This document shows, piece by piece, positions 18,204-27,377 of a stretch of 64,000 nt of DNA. The stretch lies in NCBI GenBank assembly GCA_000964245.1, contig LANB01000001.1:413501-477500 (forward strand). The letters run 5' to 3'. Origin of the DNA: Cellvibrionaceae bacterium 1162T.S.0a.05 (GTDB taxonomy: Bacteria > Pseudomonadota > Gammaproteobacteria > Pseudomonadales > Cellvibrionaceae). The notes under the pieces are model-generated. The model ran no database searches. It was not told where the DNA came from and saw only the letters and a list, made by a program, of their open reading frames with translations. Position 1 is the stretch's first letter, and each line of letters opens with the position of its first letter. A program made the position numbers and the translations under genes.

Positions 18204-19898
18204 CTATTCGATCACATAACGCCACAGTCCAGCAGAACCGTGTACCGAATAAAGAACGTTGTGGACAGGATCGTATTCTATTTTAAATGACCCGCGGCAC
18301 ATTATCGGACCGCATATTTCATCGGGTAAGTTTGTCCAGTCAAAGAAGTCCGGTTTTTCTGTTTCATTTTCAAAAGCCGCTTCCGGAATAGTCCAATTGG
18401 GCTGGCGCACATTCTGGCGACCAAAACTCCCGAGGAGTTTGCCATCAAAATAACCCAACATCGTTAATGCCGGCGACTGAAATTCTTCCATTGGGGTACC
18501 GTCATGCAAGGCAAAGGGAGGATCTTCCGCCGGCGCAGCAGCGCTACGATAAACATTGTTATATCCTGGCAAATACAAGTTTCCGTTTGCGATCACATGC
18601 CCGCCGTTGTAACTTCCATAAATAATGTCATCACTCATTTGTATCCAGGTTTCGCCCAGATCAAGAGTCAACCAAATACCAACCGTTGCTGACACCAGAT
18701 AACTATTTGAACCGAGCACAGCAATGTTTGCACCTTCCTGCCAGCCGTATTGATCGCCATCCGAACTGTATAATTCAGGGCCATTAAACATGGTCCACGT
18801 TGTGCCACCATCCAATGAACGCGAGAAACACCAGGCCACGTGAGGCGGCGGACAGTCATCATGCCAGGTAATCGCAATGTGGTCGCCATTTTCCGGGTGA
18901 ATGCCAATTGCTTGAACAAAGTTTAAATTGCCGTCCGGGTCTGCTCGCAGAGGGGTCCAATATTCGCCATGGTCAATTGATTTATACAAGGTATTGTCGG
19001 GACCATAGCCATTCGCCACATACAAAATATTCGGGCGTTGCTTGTCAATTTGCATCGACCACAGGACGCCCCGACTAATATTACCCTCAGGCGTACCCAT
19101 TTCGTCATCGTGGGCACGCACAAAAGTTGCGCCACAATCGCTGGAGCGCAATACGCCGGAATTTACGTCCGGGCAGTCTTCACCTTCAGGACATGCTCCT
19201 CCACTGGTACGATTAGACCCGCTGGCATAGACCGATCCGTCTATTGGGTTAACAACAACAGCACTCACTTCAATATTCACTGGATCCGCCAATACAGGTG
19301 GTGTAATGTTGACCCATTTTCCCACTTCCTCATCCAGACCAGAGCAATCGACAGGTGGTGCAGAAGAGACTTCTATACCGGTTCTAACAGTGAAAAAAGC
19401 AAACGCTGCGTCGTTAATGTAAAGGGTCACTGTCAATTCTGTGCTGTATTGCTCAGGCGCGGTTAAGCGTACCATCAGAGAATCCCCGGCGACCACTTCA
19501 GAAGGCTGATCGGTAAAATTAATCCCATCAAAGGAATAACTTCCGTTGTCTATTGAAAGAGTCACCGCCGTATCGAAGCCCTGAAATTCGACAACATTCG
19601 ATGTGACTTGCTGACCGGGTGTAATATTTATTCGATCAATGAAAGTCACATTATCTGGCTGATTATCCTCGTCCCCGCCTGACATTCCACTGCTGCTGGC
19701 ACTGGACGAAGTACTTGAACTGGAGGAAGAACTCGAACTCGACGAAGTACTTGAACTTGAAGAAGTACTTGAACTTGTGGACGTGCTTGAATTTGATTCG
19801 AGCTCATCCTTATCCGAGCCTGAACAAGCTATACAGAGCGACAGAAAGAAAACGATAATAGACCATTCAAATACAGAGCGAACCTTGATATTTTTCAT
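18204..19898 (-). CDS. BNR/sortilin-type beta-propeller lipoprotein with poly-Ser linker
   Basis: 564 residues. GAGG lies 7 nt before the ATG, and the signal has lipobox SLCIAC. A Ser/Thr linker occupies about 36-70. An Ig-like or cadherin-like segment (about 85-175) precedes propeller blades containing Asp-box-like motifs: RSSDCGATF, YKSIDHGEYWTPL, SRSLDGGTTWTMF, LTLDLGETWIQM. Such repeats occur in sialidases, GH74 xyloglucanases and sortilin-type proteins. No clear catalytic pair was recognised, so an enzymatic call is withheld. The poly-Ser linker suggests it belongs to the surface polysaccharide-handling set. Confidence 0.78.
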   Translation of the reverse strand: MKNIKVRSVFEWSIIVFFLSLCIACSGSDKDELESNSSTSTSSSTSSSSSTSSSSSSSSSSSTSSSASSSGMSGGDEDNQPDNVTFIDRINITPGQQVTSNVVEFQGFDTAVTLSIDNGSYSFDGINFTDQPSEVVAGDSLMVRLTAPEQYSTELTVTLYINDAAFAFFTVRTGIEVSSAPPVDCSGLDEEVGKWVNITPPVLADPVNIEVSAVVVNPIDGSVYASGSNRTSGGACPEGEDCPDVNSGVLRSSDCGATFVRAHDDEMGTPEGNISRGVLWSMQIDKQRPNILYVANGYGPDNTLYKSIDHGEYWTPLRADPDGNLNFVQAIGIHPENGDHIAITWHDDCPPPHVAWCFSRSLDGGTTWTMFNGPELYSSDGDQYGWQEGANIAVLGSNSYLVSATVGIWLTLDLGETWIQMSDDIIYGSYNGGHVIANGNLYLPGYNNVYRSAAAPAEDPPFALHDGTPMEEFQSPALTMLGYFDGKLLGSFGRQNVRQPNWTIPEAAFENETEKPDFFDWTNLPDEICGPIMCRGSFKIEYDPVHNVLYSVHGSAGLWRYVIE

Positions 19899-20116
19899 TG
19901 CATACCTCTACACCTTAAACATTCCACATTGCACATGACACATTATTGATGGGTCCGCCCTCCTCGGAGTGCAGGGTCATTCACCATCGTTTCTAAAGAA
20001 GACCTGAAAACAGAAGAACCTGAATATAACTTTCTTCTGATCTTAAGGAGGACTGCAATTTTTTTCTTGAGGTATTTTCAACAAATGTGAAGCTATACGC
20101 CCTAATTAGCCGGCGC

Positions 20117-20134
20117 CTACCAAAATTTTGGTAG
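20117..20134. promoter_or_regulatory. Perfect 18-bp palindrome (candidate operator)
   Basis: CTACCAAAATTTTGGTAG is fully self-complementary. It lies about 220 bp upstream of the BNR lipoprotein start and 58 bp past the end of the OppA-like gene. It lacks a T tract, which argues against a terminator. A shorter inverted repeat (TCTCA-GAAT-TGAGA) follows at about 20143-20156. Confidence 0.5.
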
Positions 20135-20191
20135 AGCATTGCTCTCAGAATTGAGATCTGTGTTGTCGCTCGTGAATATCGCGAGAAATTA

Positions 20192-21835
20192 TTATTGTTT
20201 TTCCGAGTTTAATGAAACGTGCTTGTAGTGCACATGCGCGATTGGGCTCTGAACCCAGTTGCGAACTTCAGGGTGAACAAGGTTAACCGCTTGCGGATAG
20301 AATAGAGGGATGACTGGCATTTCTTCAGCGAGAATCTTGTTCGCCTCTTCAAACAAATTTAAACGCTTCTCCTTTTCCTGAGTGCGTTTAAGCGCATCCA
20401 TTAGCGCATCGTATTCGGCGTGATGCCAGCCCGTGTAGTTATTACCGGAAAAAGAATACATCAATTCAAAAAAATTACTCGGCTCCAGATAGTCGGCATA
20501 CCAGATTCCACTTACCATCATAAAATCATGGGCGCTGCGCGTTGCAAAATAGGCCTTTAATTCCTGATTGCGGATCTCAACATCAATATTTAAATTGTTT
20601 TTCCACATTTGCTGAAGTGCGACTGCTAAATTTATACTGATACGACTCGACACTACCAATAAATCAATTTTCGGAAACCCTTCTCCATTGGCATAGCCCG
20701 CTTCTGCCAGCAGGCTCTGCGACAGTTCAATATCGTAAGAAAAATGTTTTTGCGGCTGGTAGTTATTTTCCAGCGGCGGCACCAGCGACCAGGCAGGCTC
20801 CTGCCCCGCTTTCATCACGCGCTTAACCAGGGTTTCACGGTCAACGGACAGTGCAAGGGCACGTCGCACTCTGACATCATTAAAAGGGGCAATGCGTGTA
20901 TTAAAGCGATAAAACTCTGAAGCATAGACTGGCGAGATCTTTACCAACTCAGGCTTGTTCGCGCGATAGTATGCCAACTTCTCTATCGCCAGGGTGGGTG
21001 TATACGTGATGTGCACCTGTCCGCTGCGAAAAGCCAACTCCTCAACTAATTTATCCGGAATGCTGTGAAAGACCATGCCTTTCAATTTAACCGTCTCGGC
21101 ATCCCAATAATGGGGGTTCGCTTGCACTTCTACCTTTTGGTCTGGCAACCAGGTTTTCATTGTGAAAGCGCCATTGCCAACAAAATTCTCGGCCAGCGTC
21201 CAAAGAGACAAGCGCGGATCAGCCGCTTTGTGTTTCTCAATCGTCGGTGGGTGTAAGGGATAAAAACTGAAGTGATCCAGGAGCGAAAGAAAATAGGGTG
21301 TCGGTGCAGCGAGTTCAACATCCAGTAAACTTTCACCGACGGCACGCACGCCGACCTTATGAAACTCAATCAAGCCCTTATTAAAGGCTTCAGCATTTTT
21401 AATGTAAAAGAAAAGGTAGGAAAAGGTCAGCGCGTTGTCTACATCGAGCATACGCTTCCAGGAATAAATAAAATCGTCTGCGACCAGTTTCTCGCCATTG
21501 CTCCAGCGAACATCGTCGCGGAGGTAAAATCGATAATGCAAGCCATCTTCCGAGACTTCCCAGCGTTCAGCCACGGCGGGCTCGATTTTCAGGCTTTGTG
21601 GATGAACACTGACGAGCCCCTCAAATAGCGCATTGATAATATTCCCTTCTGCGATGCCCGTCGCAACTTGCGGGTCCAGAGTCCGGGCGTCGTCACCGTT
21701 AGCGATATGCAAAATACCTTCGCGCGTGCCCCGCTCTCTTTGGCTTTCCTGTTTACTGCCACAGGAAGTGAACATCAACAAACATAAACCAACAAAAAAA
21801 ATCAGGGTAAGGCGAGCAAACGCTGGCAGTTTCAC
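20192..21835 (-). CDS. OppA/SBP_bac_5 family peptide-binding lipoprotein
   Basis: About 547 residues if translation starts at the GTG at 21835; the frame is open to 21937, but that would overlap the upstream VOC gene. The lipobox is MFTSC. The mature part shows the family-5 solute-binding pattern: GDDARTLDPQVATGIAEGNI, FEGLVSVHP, YRFYLRDDVRWSNGE, DFIYSWKRMLD, and VRRALALSVDRETL. Such proteins deliver oligopeptides to Opp/Dpp permeases. No permease or ATPase genes are adjacent, so it is either an orphan or serves a transporter encoded elsewhere. Confidence 0.88.
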   Translation of the reverse strand: MKLPAFARLTLIFFVGLCLLMFTSCGSKQESQRERGTREGILHIANGDDARTLDPQVATGIAEGNIINALFEGLVSVHPQSLKIEPAVAERWEVSEDGLHYRFYLRDDVRWSNGEKLVADDFIYSWKRMLDVDNALTFSYLFFYIKNAEAFNKGLIEFHKVGVRAVGESLLDVELAAPTPYFLSLLDHFSFYPLHPPTIEKHKAADPRLSLWTLAENFVGNGAFTMKTWLPDQKVEVQANPHYWDAETVKLKGMVFHSIPDKLVEELAFRSGQVHITYTPTLAIEKLAYYRANKPELVKISPVYASEFYRFNTRIAPFNDVRVRRALALSVDRETLVKRVMKAGQEPAWSLVPPLENNYQPQKHFSYDIELSQSLLAEAGYANGEGFPKIDLLVVSSRISINLAVALQQMWKNNLNIDVEIRNQELKAYFATRSAHDFMMVSGIWYADYLEPSNFFELMYSFSGNNYTGWHHAEYDALMDALKRTQEKEKRLNLFEEANKILAEEMPVIPLFYPQAVNLVHPEVRNWVQSPIAHVHYKHVSLNSEKQ

Positions 21836-21869
21836 AGCTAAACTTAAACCTGGATCAAAGCAATTCAAT

Positions 21870-22253
21870 TTATTCAAAATTCGACCATACTGCCAATTCG
21901 TTTCCACCTGGCTCTTTAAACTGAAAACGCCTCCCACCGGGGAAGGAAAAAATCGGTTTCACAATCACGCCGCCAAAGCGCTCCACTTTCCCTTGCGTGC
22001 TTTCGAGGTTCTCACTGTAAAACACCAGCAAGGCACTCCCGTGGCTTGCATCCGGGATGCCGCCTTGATCCTCACAGCGATAAAAACCCCCTTCAAGGCC
22101 TGCCTGACTAAAAGCACTGTAATCTGGCCCATAGTCCGTGAACACCCAGGAAAATACCTTTTCGAAGAACGCTTTACTTGCCGATAAATTCCTGGAAGCA
22201 AATTCCACATAGTCCAATTTTTCATGCTGTGCTGTTCGTGGCTTTTCTGACAT
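21870..22253 (-). CDS. VOC family protein (glyoxalase/bleomycin-resistance fold)
   Basis: 127 residues. Paired beta-alpha-beta-beta-beta modules are seen (LDYVEFASRNLSASKAFFEKVFSW ... GSALLVFYSENLESTQGKVERFGG ... GRRFQFKEPGGNELAVWS). The sequence resembles small stand-alone VOC proteins of unknown substrate. It is upstream of, and in the same direction as, the OppA-like gene. Confidence 0.85.
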   Translation of the reverse strand: MSEKPRTAQHEKLDYVEFASRNLSASKAFFEKVFSWVFTDYGPDYSAFSQAGLEGGFYRCEDQGGIPDASHGSALLVFYSENLESTQGKVERFGGVIVKPIFSFPGGRRFQFKEPGGNELAVWSNFE

Positions 22254-22305
22254 GACTATTTTACTACCCTGATTTTCCTGGTTGCTTTTACTTACTTAAC
22301 TGTTA

Positions 22306-23019
22306 TCACTTTCCTGAAACATCAACTTTTTTACCTGCCTGCGCTAAAAAATCCAATACGCTATCCATAACTCCATTAACCGCAGAATAATATTCTACAG
22401 GCGCCATGCATAATTGGCTTTCACTTTGTATAAAGGGCGCGACCACCAATTCATCGCGGCAGTTCTCTATGATTGATTGTGCGGAATCCACTGTGGTTTC
22501 CAAATGAAATTGCAGCGCTAACACATGATCCTGATATTGAAAGGCCTGATTGACGCAAGCCAAGCTGGACGCAAGCCGCTGAGCCCCTTCCGGGAGATCA
22601 AAGGTTTCTCCATGCCAATGAAAGACTTTTTGTTGTGTGGGAAAAGAAAAAAATGTATCCGGTAAGGCTTCTGCGTGAATGTCGAACCAGCCTATCTCTT
22701 TTTCCTTATTGGGATAAACCCTAGCACCTAGCGCTGATGCGATTATCTGTGCACCCAGGCAAATTCCCAACACCGGGATGCCGGTGTCAATGGCCTGCTT
22801 AACGAATTGTTTTTCTTCAACAAGCCAAGGGTACACCTCCTCATCGTTAACACTCATTGGGCCGCCCATAACGATAAGAAAATCGACATCTTCTAACGCA
22901 GGCAAATGCGCATACTCATAAAATGGCGTACAAACGGCTTCATAAGCCCTGCGATCTATCCAATCTGCAATGCTTCCCAGCCCCTCAAACGCTACGTGCT
23001 GAAAATAGTGCACACGCAT
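22306..23019 (-). CDS. Type 1 glutamine amidotransferase domain protein
   Basis: 237 residues from the ATG at 23019, preceded by AAAGGGGG at good spacing; a TTG three codons upstream is less likely. Motifs: FLIVMGGPMSVND, the nucleophile elbow GICLGAQ with catalytic Cys, and the LQFHLE histidine with an acidic partner. It is a stand-alone class I GATase of the GMP-synthase-like type, often annotated as gamma-glutamyl hydrolase-like. The substrate is unknown. Confidence 0.88.
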   Translation of the reverse strand: MRVHYFQHVAFEGLGSIADWIDRRAYEAVCTPFYEYAHLPALEDVDFLIVMGGPMSVNDEEVYPWLVEEKQFVKQAIDTGIPVLGICLGAQIIASALGARVYPNKEKEIGWFDIHAEALPDTFFSFPTQQKVFHWHGETFDLPEGAQRLASSLACVNQAFQYQDHVLALQFHLETTVDSAQSIIENCRDELVVAPFIQSESQLCMAPVEYYSAVNGVMDSVLDFLAQAGKKVDVSGK

Positions 23020-23369
23020 TTCTATCAACCCCCTTTAAAGAATTTATTATGAAAGAATTTATTATGCCATCTCTCAAACTAACTAAAATCAGTTTAAGCT
23101 TACCGGTGACCTTTTAATCTGGACGCAGGTTACGAAAGCAGAGCCTCAGTCATTCTCTCACGCCAATCCTCTTCTAAGGCTGCTTTGCCCCAGACTTGCA
23201 TCGCATCAAGCCCCAAGGGCGTAGAGACCAGGAGGAATAATTTTTATTGGCAATATGAAGTTCGTACATTTACCCTTTTCCTAACAAAGGTTTACTATCC
23301 CAACCATAACCTTTGTAGCGTTTTTACTGTAAACTCGGAGAAAAGAATCATACCCGGTTTTTGCATACT
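23020..23369. other. Intergenic region with a 15-bp tandem duplication
   Basis: 350 bp between divergent genes. It contains an exact tandem duplication of AAAGAATTTATTATG at 23037-23051 and 23052-23066. A 22-codon frame (23049-23117, +) runs out of the repeat, with no convincing ribosome site. Nothing else was recognised; promoters for both flanking genes are expected here. Confidence 0.6.
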
Positions 23370-24275
23370 ATGCTTTTCTTTCCTTATTCCGTCATTGCCA
23401 GACTAAATGGTATCCCGTTTTTTACCTTTGTCATCGCGTGCTTGTGCTTTCTAATCTTTTTCTTACAAGTTTATAGCGAAAAAACTCACAACTGGGCCCT
23501 TGAGAATTATTGTGAAAACGAGATTTCTCCTCAGGCAGCGCCGGTATTCAAGGAACATGGCCAATCTGCTGAATTATATTGTCATGTTTTCTTCCTAAGC
23601 GTCGAAAACGCCGCTACGCCACAACTTGGATTAGATCAATTTAGCGAGGAAAATGCACTCAACGAAACTCAAAAACAGGTTTTGCTAGAAGAATACGCTC
23701 GCTACCAGGCAATCGTCCCTAAATCAATGACACGCGAGTTGTATTTTGATCCAAACTCACCAAAGTGGTATACCTATTTTACAGCAAGCCTATTACATGC
23801 AGATATACTTCACCTTGCTTTCAACCTCATCTTCTTTTTTGCCTTTGCAATTGCTGCAGAACAAATTCTCGGAAATTTTTCTTTTTTGCTAATGGCTGCC
23901 GTTTGCAGTGTGTTTACAAAAATTGCTTATCAATATGGCTTTCTCGTGCCACCTGGAGAGGTCCCTACAATTGGACTCTCAGGTTTTGTCACTTGCACCA
24001 TGGCCTTTGTGAGTATTATTTACCCGAACAAATGGGTATCCGTTTTCTACCTGATCGTTTTATTTGCGGGAAGAATCCGTATCCCTTTATTAATCGTTGC
24101 CAGTTTTTATGTGGGTTCAGATATCTATGGAATAGCGTTTCTTAAAGGTGAGTCTCGTATAAACTATGTTTCGCATTTGAGTGGTGCCGCTACGGGTACA
24201 GCGTTTGCTATTGTTTATCTGGTAATAAAAGCCACGCTGAAACGTATTAGACCAACTTCAGATCCTTCTGACTGA
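23370..24275 (+). CDS. Rhomboid family intramembrane serine protease
   Basis: 301 residues from the ATG at 23370 (TTG at 23361 is also in frame). A first membrane helix is followed by a ~100-residue soluble loop, then a rhomboid core: HADILHLAFNLIFFF (conserved His and Asn), the nucleophile Ser204 in IGLSGFVT, and catalytic His269 in YVSHLSGAATG. Both catalytic residues are present. The long loop between helix 1 and the core is unusual for bacterial rhomboids. The substrate is unknown. No strong ribosome site is visible. Confidence 0.87.
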   Translation: MLFFPYSVIARLNGIPFFTFVIACLCFLIFFLQVYSEKTHNWALENYCENEISPQAAPVFKEHGQSAELYCHVFFLSVENAATPQLGLDQFSEENALNETQKQVLLEEYARYQAIVPKSMTRELYFDPNSPKWYTYFTASLLHADILHLAFNLIFFFAFAIAAEQILGNFSFLLMAAVCSVFTKIAYQYGFLVPPGEVPTIGLSGFVTCTMAFVSIIYPNKWVSVFYLIVLFAGRIRIPLLIVASFYVGSDIYGIAFLKGESRINYVSHLSGAATGTAFAIVYLVIKATLKRIRPTSDPSD

Positions 24276-24287
24276 CGAGACTATCTG

Positions 24288-24326
24288 CCACAAATTACCT
24301 ACCACAAATTACCTACTACAAATCAT
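24288..24326. repeat. Short tandem repeat (14-bp unit)
   Basis: Two exact copies of CCACAAATTACCTA (24288-24301 and 24302-24315) and a degenerate third (CTACAAATCAT), between the rhomboid gene and the following terminator. No function is suggested. Confidence 0.8.
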
Positions 24327-24346
24327 CGAGAAGCCAGTTACAGACC

Positions 24347-24377
24347 AACTGGAATCGGGGCTTTCCCGATTCCAGTT
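24347..24377. terminator. Bidirectional hairpin terminator
   Basis: A 13-bp perfect stem, AACTGGAATCGGG paired with CCCGATTCCAGTT around loop GCTTT, between the convergent rhomboid and TonB-dependent receptor genes. The T tract is short on either strand, so efficiency is uncertain. Confidence 0.75.
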
Positions 24378-24400
24378 TGCGCTACTGCAACCGCAGGCGA

Positions 24401-26932
24401 TTAAAACGACCAGGTTAAACCCGTATAGAAATAGGCTCCATTAAAGCCGAAGGGAGCAGAACGCCTTGAATATTGGAATACTCCTTCTGTTTCAACAATA
24501 ATATTACCCTCAGGATCAAGTATGGTTCCCGCACGGCTTTGACCCACTTCATTTTTATCGGGTACTTCGTCAAAAATATTGTTGCCTCCGATATTCCAAT
24601 CAAGGTTGTCTGTCAGATGCCAGATAAATTGCAGGTCAGCGAGGGTTTTGGCGCTAAAGGTTTGACGCTCACCATCTAATACGGTGTATTCACCATAACG
24701 ATTCAGGCTAAAGGTAATTTCAAAGGCATCCAATTCATACTGCGTTGTAAAATTAATGCGATCTTTCGGTTGCCATTCTTCGAGAATGCTTTGATCCTGC
24801 TCAGTAAATATCAAATCCTGTATACCCGGCACGGACGACAAACTCTCAGGCGACTTGATATTATCGACTTCCGTTTCAGTAAAGTTTGCCGCGAGTGTGA
24901 AATCCAGGGAGGCGCCGTTATCCAGTTCGTTTTCATTAGTAATAACAAGGTCAACACCCTGGGTGTTGGTATCCGCTGCGTTAAGGAAGAACTGTGCCGC
25001 AGCAACGCCGTTCGTTTGAAAAGCCTGATCGACTGAAGGTACCACGCCACCGGTTTCGGTGATACGGCCACTGATTACTATACGATCTTCAATATCGATA
25101 TTGTAAAAATCTGCGGTAATCGTCCAATCATCATTCGGTTCGAAAATCATACCAATACTGCTGTTCACTGATGTTTCTTCCTTCAGCGTCGGAATGCCGA
25201 GAGCTTGCGCAATATTGCTATCGTTTCGAAAAGTCCCTACCTCCTCTGCTTCGCCACTGCTATTAAATTGCGTGCTAACATTATTGAAGTACAACTGCTG
25301 CATAGACGGTGCACGGAAACCGGTACTGACGGCGCCACGCAAAGTAAACACATCATTGGGTCGGAAACTGAAAGACCCTTTTACATTCGCGGTGTTACCA
25401 AAATCGCTGTAATCTTCAAAGCGCGCGGCAGCGCTAAGCATAAGTGCATCGCTCATTTCAAATTCGCTATCCACATAGAGATACCAGGCGTTGCGACTTT
25501 CATCCACTTCGTTCGACGGCTTAAAACCGGGAAAGACCTGAATGCCTCCCGCCGCATCATTAATACCGATTGGATCACCATTTACATCGGTATCATAATC
25601 TTCATACGATACCTCTTCGCCCGCATCAATTGAATAGCCATCACGTTTGTAACCCACGCCCCAGGCGAGAAGGCCCCAATCAGTATCCCTGGCAGCACTT
25701 AAATCCAGGGTCGTTAAGGTCAGGCCCAACTCACCGGCAAATGCCGATGTCGGACTGTCTCCTTCAGCCGAAACCAGGGAAGCGTTAACCGAATTGCTGA
25801 TATTAAATGCAAAATCGTTCATACCCTGCGTCAATCCAAGGTCCCAGGTCCAATCTCCCATTTCGCCGGCGAGCCCCGCGCCAATAGAAAAATCTTCAAT
25901 ATCGGTATTGATCAAAGGCAAATAACCATCTGGATAAAATGCTTCGCCACCGTTTACCGGGTTGCCGAAGGCATCCTCAACCGGGTTGCGATCAGCCTGA
26001 TTTGCGCGGCGATAAAATCCGCCCGAGGTATTTTCACGGCTTGTCCAGGTGAGAAAGGAATAAACTTGCATATCGGTTCCGATATCATTCCCATAATTCA
26101 TAACAATGCTTTGCTGTGTTGAATCAGCATCACCGATGCGAAAATTTTGCCGATTGAATGATGCTTCACGAGGGTCTGTCGCAGTCACGGTGCCATCGCC
26201 ATTATCGGTGCAGGGCGTGGTGTATTGGCAAACGCCCGTTAATCCCGCTCGATTTGTCCGTCCTCGATCTCGATATTCAGCCGATAAATTAAAATAACCA
26301 TCCCCAACCTCAAAACCCTTGTTGGCGCTCAGCACGAAAGTTTGACCATCGCCTTCGGTGTATTCACCGATGGAGCCATGTACACTGCCCTGCTGATCAT
26401 CGTCTTTAAGAACAATATTAATAACACCGGCAATCGCATCCGATCCGTACTGTGCCGCCGCGCCGTCTCGCAAAACCTCAATGCGCTTTATCGACGCAAC
26501 CGGAATAGCATTCATATCTGTGCCCGCAGTGCCACGCCCCACTGAGGTGTTCACGTGAATCAAAGCGGAATTGTGACGGCGCTTGCCATTCACCAATACC
26601 AGCGTTTGATCTGGCCCGAGGCCTCGCAAGGTTGCCGGTCTTAATGCATCTGTACCATCACTGATGGTTGAACTGGAAAAATTAAATGAGGGCGCGAGGG
26701 ATTGCAGCATGCGACCGACTTCGGTTGCCCCCGTTGAAGCCATATCATCAGCATTGATTAGATCAACTGGCACAGGCGAATCATTCAGGGTTCGGCCTGT
26801 TTTCGAGCGTGTGCCCAGGGAAATGGTCTCTTCCAGTATCACTTGCTCACCTTGAGCAACACTGTGATGACTTGTGAGAGCCGCTATTGTGGCGAGAGTA
26901 ACCGATGTCGCGAGCAAAGATTTTCTGAACAT
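24401..26932 (-). CDS. TonB-dependent outer-membrane receptor
   Basis: 843 residues from the ATG at 26932, which has AAGGGG six bases upstream; longer in-frame starts (to 27058) lack a signal peptide at their N-terminus. The signal peptide ends HHSVAQ-GE. A TonB-box-like ETISLG segment is followed by the plug domain (LNDSPVPVDLINADDM, ATLRGLGPDQTLVLVNGKRR, IKRIEVLRDGAAAQYGSDAI, AGVINIVLK) and a 22-strand type barrel ending in aromatic FYTGLTWSF. The ligand cannot be deduced; NGKRRHNSALIHVN is typical of a large Cellvibrionales/Alteromonadales receptor group. It should depend on an ExbB-ExbD-TonB system. Confidence 0.92.
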   Translation of the reverse strand: MFRKSLLATSVTLATIAALTSHHSVAQGEQVILEETISLGTRSKTGRTLNDSPVPVDLINADDMASTGATEVGRMLQSLAPSFNFSSSTISDGTDALRPATLRGLGPDQTLVLVNGKRRHNSALIHVNTSVGRGTAGTDMNAIPVASIKRIEVLRDGAAAQYGSDAIAGVINIVLKDDDQQGSVHGSIGEYTEGDGQTFVLSANKGFEVGDGYFNLSAEYRDRGRTNRAGLTGVCQYTTPCTDNGDGTVTATDPREASFNRQNFRIGDADSTQQSIVMNYGNDIGTDMQVYSFLTWTSRENTSGGFYRRANQADRNPVEDAFGNPVNGGEAFYPDGYLPLINTDIEDFSIGAGLAGEMGDWTWDLGLTQGMNDFAFNISNSVNASLVSAEGDSPTSAFAGELGLTLTTLDLSAARDTDWGLLAWGVGYKRDGYSIDAGEEVSYEDYDTDVNGDPIGINDAAGGIQVFPGFKPSNEVDESRNAWYLYVDSEFEMSDALMLSAAARFEDYSDFGNTANVKGSFSFRPNDVFTLRGAVSTGFRAPSMQQLYFNNVSTQFNSSGEAEEVGTFRNDSNIAQALGIPTLKEETSVNSSIGMIFEPNDDWTITADFYNIDIEDRIVISGRITETGGVVPSVDQAFQTNGVAAAQFFLNAADTNTQGVDLVITNENELDNGASLDFTLAANFTETEVDNIKSPESLSSVPGIQDLIFTEQDQSILEEWQPKDRINFTTQYELDAFEITFSLNRYGEYTVLDGERQTFSAKTLADLQFIWHLTDNLDWNIGGNNIFDEVPDKNEVGQSRAGTILDPEGNIIVETEGVFQYSRRSAPFGFNGAYFYTGLTWSF

Positions 26933-27377
26933 ATTCATCCCCTTGTTAGAAATGAGAGATTTAAGATGAGAGCGATAACATGAACGCGTGTTCATGAACT
27001 GTTTTTCTCGAAGTGTTCTAAATAAATTGCTTGTAGTCGTTGTGTTCCTGCCAGACAACCCCAGAACTGCTTCTGATCAGCAGAATGGAAAAAAGTCCGC
27101 CTTGTATTTTGTGTTGCTGGTGTCCCCCTGCACTGCATACTTAAACAGACCTTCGTGGTGCAGTATATAAATTGCCTCACTCGGCACAATCGCAATAAAG
27201 CATTGAGCGCCAGCAATTTCTCTGTTCGCGTGTATTTAGCCCTTATTGCTTATTTAACGCACATTTAGAATTATTTAAGCACCTCACATTGCGGCCGATA
27301 GCTATTGGAAAGAATGGCTATTTGTGATTATATTTAACGCTGATGGCGCAGAAATTAGTGCACCAAAGGAGGAACGC
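26933..27377. other. Intergenic region with candidate operator
   Basis: 445 bp between the divergent receptor gene and the gene at 27378. It contains the inverted repeat CATGAAC-GCGT-GTTCATG at 26979-26996, 47 bp upstream of the receptor start codon, placed where a regulator could control receptor transcription. Nothing else was recognised. Confidence 0.6.
26979..26996. promoter_or_regulatory. Inverted repeat upstream of TonB-dependent receptor (candidate operator)
   Basis: CATGAAC-GCGT-GTTCATG has 7-bp perfect arms with a 4-bp spacer, 47 bp before the receptor ATG. Its placement suggests a transcription-factor site; the factor is unknown. Confidence 0.5.

Noticed and set aside
18204-19898. 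GH74 xyloglucanase call
   Set aside because: Asp-box-type blades are present but the GH74 catalytic aspartates could not be identified and the protein is short for GH74.
20192-21937. OppA-like gene starting at 21937
   Set aside because: It would overlap the VOC gene by about 68 bp and place ~50 residues before the lipoprotein signal.
23370-24275. Rhombosortase call
   Set aside because: It has the rhomboid active site but a long N-terminal loop and larger size than typical rhombosortases.
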